DNA from: Candidatus Dadabacteria bacterium
GTDB lineage: Bacteria > J088
Length of the DNA: 12,406 nt
Assembly: GCA_003695505.1 (NCBI GenBank)
Contig: RFIY01000135.1
Span: 1 to 12,406, forward strand
Direction of reading: 5' to 3'
In this document: positions 6,604 to 12,406 of the stretch, one piece after another
Numbering within the stretch: position 1 is the first letter of the stretch
How the letters are laid out: each line of letters starts with the position of its first letter
Notes under the pieces: model-generated
The model's input: the letters and a program-made list of their open reading frames with translations, nothing else
Database searches by the model: none
What the model was told of the DNA's origin: nothing
Translations under genes and position numbers: made by a program

Positions 6604-7353
6604 ATGACGTTCGGGGTGCAACTGGAAATCTGGGGTAACTATGCAGCGTTCAACCGACCGGAAATGAAGGTGGAGCGCGTGTCCTACGACGTGATTACAC
6701 CAAGCGCAGCCAGAGGGATACTTGAGGCGATTTACTGGAAACCACAGATCCGATGGTGTATCGACCGGTTACACATCCTCGCTCCCATACACTTCACGCA
6801 GGTTCGTCGAAACGAACTCTCCGGCAAGGTTCCGGTGAAAGGCGCCAGTGGGGTAGCATCGGCATTGCAATGTGCCGAACGCGGCGAACAACATTATCTG
6901 CCGTCCGTCCATATCGAGGATAAACGGCAACAGCGCGCGGCCCGCATCCTGCGCGATGTTCGTTACGGTATTGAAGCGCACATCGAAATCCTTGATCCAG
7001 CAGAACGGGACGGCACTATGCTCGCACACCCCGAAGCCAAGCATCTCGATACTTTTCGACGTCGCGCGACCCGCGGCCAATTCCACCACCAGCCTTGGCT
7101 CGGCTGCCGAGAATTTCCTGCTTTCTTCCGAATCCTGGACGAGGGCGAATCATTCCCATCCTGTCCTGAGGAACTACTCGGCGAACGCGACCTGGGATAT
7201 ATGCTCTGGGACATCGAGTTCACGCCGGATGCGAGAGGCAAGGTCATCGAGCGACATCGTGGCCGACGCGTGCGCCCCCGTCCCCGCTTTTTCCGAGCGC
7301 TAATGCGCGATGGTGTGATTGAAGTACCCGCGATTACGGAAACACGGGAGTAG
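6604..7353 (+). CDS. cas5c: Cas5c (Cas5d), pre-crRNA endoribonuclease and Cascade subunit
   Basis: A 249-residue Cas5 of the I-C type. This subtype has no Cas6; Cas5c cuts the repeat RNA at the base of its hairpin and stays bound to the 5' handle. The signature block W10-G-N-Y-A-A-F-N-R-P-E-M-K-V-E near the N-terminus, then SYDVITPSAARGILEAIYWKP, is nearly family consensus; Y44 in EAIYWKP lies where the catalytic tyrosine of Bacillus halodurans Cas5d is expected (placement by memory of the family, not by alignment). The later block QPWLGCREF (163-171) is also typical, with W in place of the more usual Y. ATG 6604 is preferred over GTG 6601 because AAAAGGAG ends at 6598, leaving 5 bases. Ends 4 bases before cas8c. 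Confidence 0.95.
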   Translation: MTFGVQLEIWGNYAAFNRPEMKVERVSYDVITPSAARGILEAIYWKPQIRWCIDRLHILAPIHFTQVRRNELSGKVPVKGASGVASALQCAERGEQHYLPSVHIEDKRQQRAARILRDVRYGIEAHIEILDPAERDGTMLAHPEAKHLDTFRRRATRGQFHHQPWLGCREFPAFFRILDEGESFPSCPEELLGERDLGYMLWDIEFTPDARGKVIERHRGRRVRPRPRFFRALMRDGVIEVPAITETRE

Positions 7354-7357
7354 CGTG

Positions 7358-9226
7358 ATGATACTGCAATCACTCCTGGAACTCTACAATCGACTCGCCG
7401 GCGACCCTGCCTATCAGATCCCGCCACCGGGCCGAAGTATCCAAAAAATGAAGTTCGCGATCGTCTTGCACCCGGATGGCCGTCTGCACGAACTTCAGGA
7501 CATTCAGGTGAGTGAGGGACGCAAATCGCGCCCACGCCTGATGATCGTACCCGGGATCACAAAACCTACCGGCAGCGGTTTGAACCCATGTTTCCTCTGG
7601 GACAATACCGCCTATCTCCTGGGCTGGGACAGTCGGGCAGATCGCGCAGAACGAGCCAGGAAACAGTTTGCGGCGTGGCGCGATGCACACCTTTCGGTTG
7701 AACGCGCTATCGATCACCCGGAGTTTTCCGCCATCTGCCGATTTGCTGAAACGTGGGACCCGGCCAATGCCGATCAGATGCGAGACCTCCTTGAGCGGGT
7801 AAGCACTGGCTTCGGATGCTTTCAGATCATTGGGCGCACAAGCTACGTCCACGACAACGACCAGATTCTGTCATGGTGGGATAAACGCACCTGCCACAAT
7901 CCGGACCGCATGAAGCGCTGGGCCACGATACAGACCGAAATCCAGCCTGATGGGGCCGAGGCGAACGCTGCCGAACCGGGCGAACCGACACTCCAGTGTT
8001 TGCTGACCGGTAAGATCGTCGCGCATGCCGACATTGCGCGACTGCATCCAAAGATCAAGGGCGTTGCGGGTGCACAATCTTCTGGCGCAACGATCGCGGG
8101 TTTCAATGACCCTGCCTACGAGTCGTGGGGACACGAACAGAGCTATAACGCGCCGGTTTCCCAGGAAGCTGCCCGACGCTACGTCGCCGCATTAAACGCC
8201 CTTCTCGACGGACCGATGCGACAGCGCCACCGACTCGACCTCGGCTCAACGACCGTCGTATTCTGGACAGACCGTCCATCGGCCGCAGAAGGACTATTTG
8301 CACAAATCGGCCTGGGTGGCCTGGATGATCTGCAACACGTTCAGGACGAGTACTTGCGCTCGCGCCTCGAACAGGCGCTGCGTGCCATTCGTGCGGGTCG
8401 CCAGACCTGGCGGGAACTTGATGCATCCGCGGCAGACACAAGATTCTACATTCTCGGGCTTGCGGCGCCAGCACCCGCCCGGATCGCCGTTCGCTTTTTC
8501 CGCGAATCAACGGTTGCCGACCTGCTGGATCGCCTTTGGCAACATTTTTCTGACGTTCGCATCGAACGTCAATTCGGTGACGATGCGCGGCGGCCCGAAC
8601 CGCGGTACCCATCTTTTCGGTTCCTGCTTGACACCCTTCGCCCCCCCGGCGGTGATCCACCGCCATTACTCGCACCCGGTCTCGTCGAAAGTATCGTAAC
8701 CGGGCGGCAATACCCGCCGCTGTTGTATCAGGCGACCATCCGCCGACTCATTGCCGATCGCAACATTAACTACGCTCGTGCATGTTTGATCAAGGGCCAT
8801 CTGACCCGCAATCTTGGAAAGGAGATTTCCGTGACCCTCGACCCCAGCAACACAGATCCGGCGTACCGGCTCGGACGATTGTTCGCCGTACTCGAAAAGG
8901 CACAGTCCGACGCGTTACCCGGAATCAAGGCAACAATCCGGGACCGCTACTATAGCGCTGCGTCAGCGACCCCGCAAGCCGTATTCCCCCGTTTGTTGCG
9001 ATCGTGGCAACACCACCTTGGGGCGTTGGAAAACGTCGGCCAGCGCATTAACTATGACAAGCTGGCCCAGGAGATCCTCGGTCCCCTTGAGACATTTCCT
9101 GCGCACCTCGACCTTGCGGGACAAGGGCATTTCGCGCTCGGATACTATCATCAACGCAATGCCCTCTACAAACCCGCGGGCGCAACTGACAGCGAGCAGC
9201 AAGAAAACACACCCTCTGTAGCATAG
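7358..9226 (+). CDS. cas8c: Cas8c (Csd1), Cascade large subunit
   Basis: A 622-residue large subunit that reads the PAM and opens target DNA. ATG 7358 gives the typical start MILQSLLELYNRLA; GGGAG at 7346-7350 is 7 bases upstream. An upstream in-frame TTG at 7319 lies in cas5c and is not needed. Csd1 hallmarks are present: CLLTGK with C214, then LHPKIKGVAGAQSSGATIAGFN from residue 229 (H230, K232, K234, G238-A-Q240), then an E-Q-S-Y-N-A-P-V-S segment and an ALNALLDG stretch. The last 131 codons, from an internal GTG at codon 492, also encode the small subunit Cas11c. Length fits the family. Followed by cas7c after 23 bases. Confidence 0.96.
   Translation: MILQSLLELYNRLAGDPAYQIPPPGRSIQKMKFAIVLHPDGRLHELQDIQVSEGRKSRPRLMIVPGITKPTGSGLNPCFLWDNTAYLLGWDSRADRAERARKQFAAWRDAHLSVERAIDHPEFSAICRFAETWDPANADQMRDLLERVSTGFGCFQIIGRTSYVHDNDQILSWWDKRTCHNPDRMKRWATIQTEIQPDGAEANAAEPGEPTLQCLLTGKIVAHADIARLHPKIKGVAGAQSSGATIAGFNDPAYESWGHEQSYNAPVSQEAARRYVAALNALLDGPMRQRHRLDLGSTTVVFWTDRPSAAEGLFAQIGLGGLDDLQHVQDEYLRSRLEQALRAIRAGRQTWRELDASAADTRFYILGLAAPAPARIAVRFFRESTVADLLDRLWQHFSDVRIERQFGDDARRPEPRYPSFRFLLDTLRPPGGDPPPLLAPGLVESIVTGRQYPPLLYQATIRRLIADRNINYARACLIKGHLTRNLGKEISVTLDPSNTDPAYRLGRLFAVLEKAQSDALPGIKATIRDRYYSAASATPQAVFPRLLRSWQHHLGALENVGQRINYDKLAQEILGPLETFPAHLDLAGQGHFALGYYHQRNALYKPAGATDSEQQENTPSVA
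8818..8833 (+). promoter_or_regulatory. Internal Shine-Dalgarno and GTG start inside cas8c
   Basis: AAAGGAG at 8818-8824 is followed after six bases (ATTTCC) by GTG at 8831-8833, in frame with cas8c. It is as strong as the sites in front of cas5c and cas7c, and it sits at the known Cas11c boundary, just before the L-D-P-S-N-T-D-P-A-Y-R-L-G-R-L-F segment. Confidence 0.8.
8831..9226 (+). CDS. cas11c: Cas11c, Cascade small subunit translated from within cas8c
   Basis: A 131-residue in-frame product of the cas8c 3' end, starting at GTG 8831 with its own Shine-Dalgarno. In characterised type I-C systems (e.g. Desulfovibrio vulgaris) the small subunit is made by internal translation from cas8c, and two copies form the belly of Cascade and stabilise the R-loop. 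Here the start falls just before the conserved P-A-Y-R-L-G-R-L-F-A-V-L-E-K-A-Q helix, where the small subunit begins in known examples. The rest is helical and charged (LLRSWQHHLGALENVGQ, YDKLAQEILGPL) and ends in a polar Gln/Glu-rich tail. Standard gene calling would miss it because it is fully nested. Evidence is site position and motif; production of the protein is inferred. Confidence 0.85.
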   Translation: MTLDPSNTDPAYRLGRLFAVLEKAQSDALPGIKATIRDRYYSAASATPQAVFPRLLRSWQHHLGALENVGQRINYDKLAQEILGPLETFPAHLDLAGQGHFALGYYHQRNALYKPAGATDSEQQENTPSVA

Positions 9227-9249
9227 TCCTGAACCAAGGAGACGACCTG

Positions 9250-10128
9250 ATGAACCGTTTTGATTTCGTCTATATTTTCGATGTAAAAGATGCCAACCCC
9301 AATGGCGACCCGGATGCAGGTAACCTGCCGCGAATCGATCCAGAAACCGGACACGGCCTCGTGACAGACGTCTGCCTCAAACGCAAGGTGCGCAACTACG
9401 TCACAATGAGCCAAAACAACCAACCTGGTCAACGCATTTATTTCGCCGAGCGCGCTGTACTCAACCGCCTCCACGCAGAAGCCTGGGAAAACCATCCCGA
9501 TGAAGATGTCCGTAGCGTACCCGCAGACAAGCGGAACAAACTGCCAAAAGAGGTCCAGAAAGCGCAGCAACTCACAGACTACATGTGTCAACAGTTCTGG
9601 GACATCCGCACATTCGGGGCTGTGATGTCAACCGAAGTCAATTGTGGTCAGGTGCGCGGCCCCGTCCAGGTTTCATTTGCACGTTCTGTCGAGCCGATTG
9701 TGGCCCTGGAACACGCGATTACGCGCAGCTCGGTAACCAACGAACGCGACCTCGAGAAAGAGCGTACGATGGGGCGCAAGTTTACGGTGCCGTACGCGGT
9801 CTACATTGCGCACGGGACCGTAAGTGGCGCGCTCGCGCAGCAAACCGGTTTCAGCGATGATGACGCAGAATTGCTTTGGGAAGCACTGGAACGCGCCTTC
9901 GACCTGGATGCTTCAGCCGCACGACCTGCAGGCAGCATGGCCGCACGCAGGTTAATTGTATTTGAACACGATCACCCGCTGGGCAGCGCGCCTGCCCACA
10001 AACTGTTCGATCGCGTCAAAGTCCACAGGCGCCCCGATGTCGCGGTGCCTCGCGAATTTGGGGACTATGAAGTTACCGTTACTCGCGAAGGCATGCCGCA
10101 AGGGGTCCGGCTGATCGAACGCGTGTAA
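9250..10128 (+). CDS. cas7c: Cas7c (Csd2), Cascade backbone subunit
   Basis: A 292-residue RAMP protein that polymerises along the crRNA spacer to form the Cascade backbone. The N-terminus is nearly the family consensus: N-R-F-D-F-V-Y-I-F-D-V-K-D-A-N-P-N-G-D-P, then D-A-G-N-L-P-R-I-D-P and G-H-G-L-V-T-D-V-C-L-K-R-K-V-R-N-Y. The middle segment FGAVMSTEVNCGQVRGPVQ is the typical glycine-rich patch. The start at ATG 9250 has AAGGAG at 9236-9241 (8-base gap). Its TAA overlaps the cas4 ATG by one base (TAATG), so cas4 is probably translated by re-initiation. Normal length, nothing missing. Confidence 0.96.
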   Translation: MNRFDFVYIFDVKDANPNGDPDAGNLPRIDPETGHGLVTDVCLKRKVRNYVTMSQNNQPGQRIYFAERAVLNRLHAEAWENHPDEDVRSVPADKRNKLPKEVQKAQQLTDYMCQQFWDIRTFGAVMSTEVNCGQVRGPVQVSFARSVEPIVALEHAITRSSVTNERDLEKERTMGRKFTVPYAVYIAHGTVSGALAQQTGFSDDDAELLWEALERAFDLDASAARPAGSMAARRLIVFEHDHPLGSAPAHKLFDRVKVHRRPDVAVPREFGDYEVTVTREGMPQGVRLIERV

Positions 10129-10799
10129 TGCGCAGCGAAGCCGACCTGCTGCCCCTGTCTGGTCTGCAACACCTGGTGTTCTGCGAACGCCAGGCTGGCC
10201 TGATGCTGGTCGAGCAAATCTGGGAGGACAACGTATTTACCGTCCAGGGCACACTACGCCACCGCAACGTCCACGAAGAATCGCCGCGCCGTGAACGGCG
10301 CGGCGATTTGATCATCGTGCGGGGCCTGCCGCTGCGATCACTCGAACTGGGTGTCTCAGGCGTAGCCGACGTGGTGGAATTCCACCGAACCGACGACGCA
10401 ACCGGCGTGATGCTGACCGGATGCGACGGTCGATGGCAGCCGTTCCCGGTTGAGTACAAGCGAGGACGTCCGAAAATCCATCGGGCGGATGAAGTGCAAC
10501 TGTGTGCACAGGCCATATGCATCGAGGACATGCTTGGCACAAGAATCGACAAAGGCGCGTTGTACTATGGACAACCGCGTCGGCGCACAGAAGTTGCGAT
10601 GGATGATAGCCTGCGAGAGTTGACATGGGCTGCGGCACGCCGCCTGCACGAATTGGTCAGTGGCGGCATTACACCCCCAGCAATCCCGAAAAAGGAATGC
10701 CGCGCCTGCTCGCTGGTGGAAATTTGTCTGCCCTCCGCGGTTCAAAGACAACGCGTCGAACCGTATCTTGACCGTATTGCTGAGGACGAAGAATGGTGA
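10128..10799 (+). CDS. cas4: Cas4, RecB-like nuclease of spacer acquisition
   Basis: A 223-residue Cas4 that trims prespacers at the PAM and fixes their orientation, acting with Cas1-Cas2. The four iron-sulfur cysteines are present: C19 in VFCERQ, then C191, C194 and C200 near the C-terminus (ECRACSLVEIC). The RecB nuclease core shows D81 (GVADVVEF), E109-Y-K111 (VEYKRGR) and Q124 (DEVQLCAQ), with H49 as the likely further metal ligand. The ATG at 10128 has no good Shine-Dalgarno and overlaps the cas7c stop, suggesting coupling. The last 7 bases overlap cas1. A perfect 12-bp inverted repeat (10279-10308) lies in the coding sequence across the poorly conserved E-S-P-R-R-E-R-R-G-D segment. Active site intact. 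Confidence 0.96.
   Translation: MRSEADLLPLSGLQHLVFCERQAGLMLVEQIWEDNVFTVQGTLRHRNVHEESPRRERRGDLIIVRGLPLRSLELGVSGVADVVEFHRTDDATGVMLTGCDGRWQPFPVEYKRGRPKIHRADEVQLCAQAICIEDMLGTRIDKGALYYGQPRRRTEVAMDDSLRELTWAAARRLHELVSGGITPPAIPKKECRACSLVEICLPSAVQRQRVEPYLDRIAEDEEW
10279..10308 (+). repeat. Perfect 12-bp hairpin inside cas4
   Basis: AATCGCCGCGCC (10279-10290) is the exact reverse complement of GGCGCGGCGATT (10297-10308), around the 6-base loop GTGAAC. It lies about 150 bases into cas4, at the boundary between interference genes upstream and adaptation genes downstream. No U-tract follows, so it is not a classical terminator; it could pause RNA polymerase, protect an RNA end, or be incidental to Arg-rich coding. 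Confidence 0.6.
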
Positions 10800-11815
10800 A
10801 GCGACACCTGAATACGCTGTACATTACAACCCAGGGCGCGTGGTTGAACAAAGATGGCGAAACAATTGCTGTCAATGTTGACGGGCAAGCCAGACATCGC
10901 ATTCCGATGCATCTTCTGCAGGGCCTTGTTTGTTTCGGAAATGTATCCATCAGCCCGTTTCTTCTGGGTGCCTGCGTCGAGCGTGGGATTGGTATCAGTT
11001 ACCTGACGCGGAATGGGCGTTTCCTGGCGCGCGTAAGCGGACCCGTAACAGGCAATGTCCTCCTACGGCGCGCGCAGTACCGAATGGCGGATGACGAGAC
11101 CCGGCGAACTGCGTTGGCAAAGACATTTGTACTTGGGAAACTCGTCAACACACGTACGGCGCTGCGCAGAGCGAGTCGAGACAATCCAGAACGTGCCGCG
11201 AACCTGCAAGATGCTGCAAACCGGATTAACGGTTTGCTACGCCGTGCGCGAACGGCCGGCACGCTTGACGAAGCAAGAGGCATCGAGGGAGAGGCGGCGC
11301 GAATATACTTCAGTGTGTTTAACGAGTTACTGCTGGCTGACGGCTTCACATTCTCGCGGCGCACCAGACGCCCGCCACTCGACGCGGTAAATGCACTGTT
11401 GTCGTTTGTCTATACGTTGCTCGTTCACGACGTGCGATCAGCATTGGAAACTGTGGGACTGGATCCGCAAGTCGGTTTCTTGCACCACGACAGACCTGGT
11501 CGTCCAAGTCTGGCGCTTGATGTGATGGAAGAATTGCGTCCGGTCTTGGCTGACCGGCTCGTTTTGTCATTGATTAACCGCCGCCAAATTCGTCCAAACG
11601 GGTTTGAACAGCGCGAATCCGGCGCAGTCTGGATGGATGATGAGACGCGCAAAACGGTACTGACTGCTTGGCAAGAACGGAAACAACAGGAACTGCTCCA
11701 CCCATTCCTGGATGATCGCTGCACGGTCGGCGCCGTGCCGCATATTCAGGCCCTGTTGCTGGCTCGGCACTTGCGCGGCGATCTGGACGGTTACCCACCG
11801 TTTGTGTGGAAATGA
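10793..11815 (+). CDS. cas1: Cas1 integrase
   Basis: A 340-residue Cas1 that, with Cas2, inserts new spacers next to the leader. The metal-binding residues are visible: E165 in GIEGEAARIYF, a histidine at H231/H232 in GFLHHDRPGRPSLALD, and D243/E246 in LALDVMEELRP. The N-terminal beta domain (LYITTQGAWLNKDGETIAV) and the block PMHLLQGLVCFGNVSISP are typical of the I-C group. ATG 10793 overlaps cas4 by 7 bases and has GAGGA at 10782-10786 (6-base gap). The C-terminus DGYPPFVWK is the normal family ending. Intact and expected to be active; cas2 follows after 12 bases. Confidence 0.97.
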   Translation: MVKRHLNTLYITTQGAWLNKDGETIAVNVDGQARHRIPMHLLQGLVCFGNVSISPFLLGACVERGIGISYLTRNGRFLARVSGPVTGNVLLRRAQYRMADDETRRTALAKTFVLGKLVNTRTALRRASRDNPERAANLQDAANRINGLLRRARTAGTLDEARGIEGEAARIYFSVFNELLLADGFTFSRRTRRPPLDAVNALLSFVYTLLVHDVRSALETVGLDPQVGFLHHDRPGRPSLALDVMEELRPVLADRLVLSLINRRQIRPNGFEQRESGAVWMDDETRKTVLTAWQERKQQELLHPFLDDRCTVGAVPHIQALLLARHLRGDLDGYPPFVWK

Positions 11816-11827
11816 AAGGCTTTCGTG

Positions 11828-12118
11828 ATGCTTGTCGTCGTAAGTTACGATGTATCCACCGTCGATGCGGCCGGCCGCAGGCGACTGAGACGAGTAGCGC
11901 GCGTTTGCGAAGACTTCGGGCAGCGCGTGCAGAATTCGGTATTCGAATGTATTGTAGATCCGCAGCAATGGGCATTGCTGAAAGATCGCCTGCTGCGGGA
12001 ATTTGATCCCGGCCAGGACAGCCTGCGCTTTTATTATCTGGGAGCGAACTATGACAGGCGCATCGAGCATCACGGGACCAAAGACGTACCCGATTTGACC
12101 GATCCACTGATCTTATAA
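11828..12118 (+). CDS. cas2: Cas2, partner of Cas1 in spacer integration
   Basis: A 96-residue Cas2 with the ferredoxin-like fold that bridges Cas1 dimers. The N-terminal strand M-L-V-V-V-S-Y-D8-V carries the conserved aspartate; R-R-R-L-R-R-V-A-R-V-C, then G-Q-R-V-Q-N-S-V-F-E-C-I-V-D-P, are consensus for I-C Cas2. The C-terminus reads KDVPDLTDPLIL. AAAGG (11815-11819) overlaps the cas1 stop; ATG 11828 (8-base gap) and GTG 11825 (5-base gap) are both possible starts, differing by one residue. Last gene of the operon, 191 bases before the first repeat. Confidence 0.96.
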   Translation: MLVVVSYDVSTVDAAGRRRLRRVARVCEDFGQRVQNSVFECIVDPQQWALLKDRLLREFDPGQDSLRFYYLGANYDRRIEHHGTKDVPDLTDPLIL

Positions 12119-12309
12119 ATGTGGCTCGACTTCGCGAACCACCAGCAAACATAGCTGCTCCGCGACATTCGCGGATCCAAAAAACTGTTCTTTGACAAAT
12201 GAATAGACGACATATGCGAGCGAAACCGGGTTGGCAAGGCGCTCCACCAAGGGACTTTCGCGGATGGCTGGCGAGAAGCAGTTGCTGCGCTGTATACTTT
12301 TAGCACCCT
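12119..12309 (+). promoter_or_regulatory. CRISPR leader
   Basis: The 191 bases between cas2 and the first repeat hold no gene. The start (CTCGACTTCGCGAACC) resembles other type I-C leaders. A 13-base motif occurs twice with one mismatch: GACATTCGCGGAT (12164-12176) and GACTTTCGCGGAT (12253-12265); a partial third form, GACTTCGCGAAC, is at 12128-12139. TATACT (12293-12298) is a good -10 candidate only 11 bases from repeat 1, without a clear -35; TTGACA at 12192-12197 is an isolated -35-like box. Orientation is set by cas2 upstream and the repeat 3' end GGATTGAAAC. Confidence 0.75.
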
Positions 12310-12406
12310 GTCGCCCCCCACGCGGGGGCGCGGATTGAAACAACCACGTCCGACTGATCGAGCACATACTGACAGCGTCGCCCCCCACGCGGGGGCGCGG
12401 ATTGAA
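12310..12406 (+). CRISPR. Start of a type I-C CRISPR array (two repeats, one spacer, runs off the window)
   Basis: Repeat 1 is 12310-12341 (32 bp), beginning GTCGCCCCCC and ending GGATTGAAAC. The spacer is 12342-12376 (35 bp). Repeat 2 starts at 12377 and is cut by the window edge after 30 identical bases. The repeat forms a 7-bp stem (repeat bases 3-9 with 15-21) and a 5-base loop; cutting right after base 21 leaves an 11-nt 5' handle, as known for Cas5c processing. This is the leader-proximal end, so the visible spacer should be among the newest. Number of further repeats unknown. Confidence 0.97.

Noticed and set aside
8103-8675. 190-residue minus-strand frame inside cas8c
   Set aside because: Arg-rich shadow of a confident Csd1 coding sequence.
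10128-10799. Cas4 as a fusion with Cas1, or as a degraded gene
   Set aside because: The 7-base overlap keeps the genes in different frames, and all four cysteines and the nuclease residues are present.
1-12406. Insertion sequences, transposases, tRNA genes or phage genes
   Set aside because: None seen on either strand: no transposase or integrase-like frame other than Cas1, no cloverleaf sequence, and no flanking terminal repeats around the cas locus within the window.

Overview
The window carries a complete, apparently intact type I-C CRISPR-Cas locus, running left to right as cas3-cas5c-cas8c (with the small subunit cas11c nested in its 3' end)-cas7c-cas4-cas1-cas2, followed by a leader and the first two repeats of an array that runs off the right edge (about 4145-12406). 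The left third holds unrelated-looking genes. The sequence is moderately GC-rich, except for strikingly AT-rich blocks in the first 400 bases. The first gene belongs to the TIGR02147/DUF4423 family and sits next to a lipoprotein gene. That family is best known from Fibrobacter and from Bdellovibrionota/Myxococcota-like 'deltaproteobacterial' lineages, so I infer a diderm bacterium of that kind. Two predicted lipoproteins, one of them a Tat substrate, fit this, but the taxonomy is an inference.

Layout. 1-404: no convincing gene; an AT-rich / GC-rich / AT-rich mosaic ending in a good sigma70-type promoter. 441-2872 (+): a two-gene operon, a TIGR02147-type putative regulator and a 508-residue lipoprotein built from repeated D-G-S motifs, closed by a strong terminator hairpin (2887-2932). 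3893-2982 (-): a 96-residue unknown protein, then a Tat-exported, probably lipid-anchored Rieske [2Fe-2S] protein. 3894-4144: divergent intergenic region. 4145-4231: a 28-codon upstream ORF with a strong Shine-Dalgarno, overlapping the cas3 start as ATGA. 4228-12118: the cas genes, closely packed with gaps of 33 bases or less, or overlaps. 12119-12309: leader. 12310-12406: repeat, 35-bp spacer, truncated repeat.

How the genes work together. Cas1, Cas2 and Cas4 select, trim and insert new spacers at the leader end. Cas5c cleaves the array transcript at the base of the repeat hairpin, which leaves an 11-nt 5' handle. Cas8c, Cas7c, Cas11c and Cas5c form Cascade, and Cas3 (HD nuclease plus helicase) degrades bound DNA. 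The system itself is a known subtype. The less obvious points are the nested cas11c start, the small ORF and long inverted repeat just upstream of cas3, a perfect hairpin inside cas4, a leaderless promoter for the TIGR02147 gene, and the repeat-built lipoprotein beside it.
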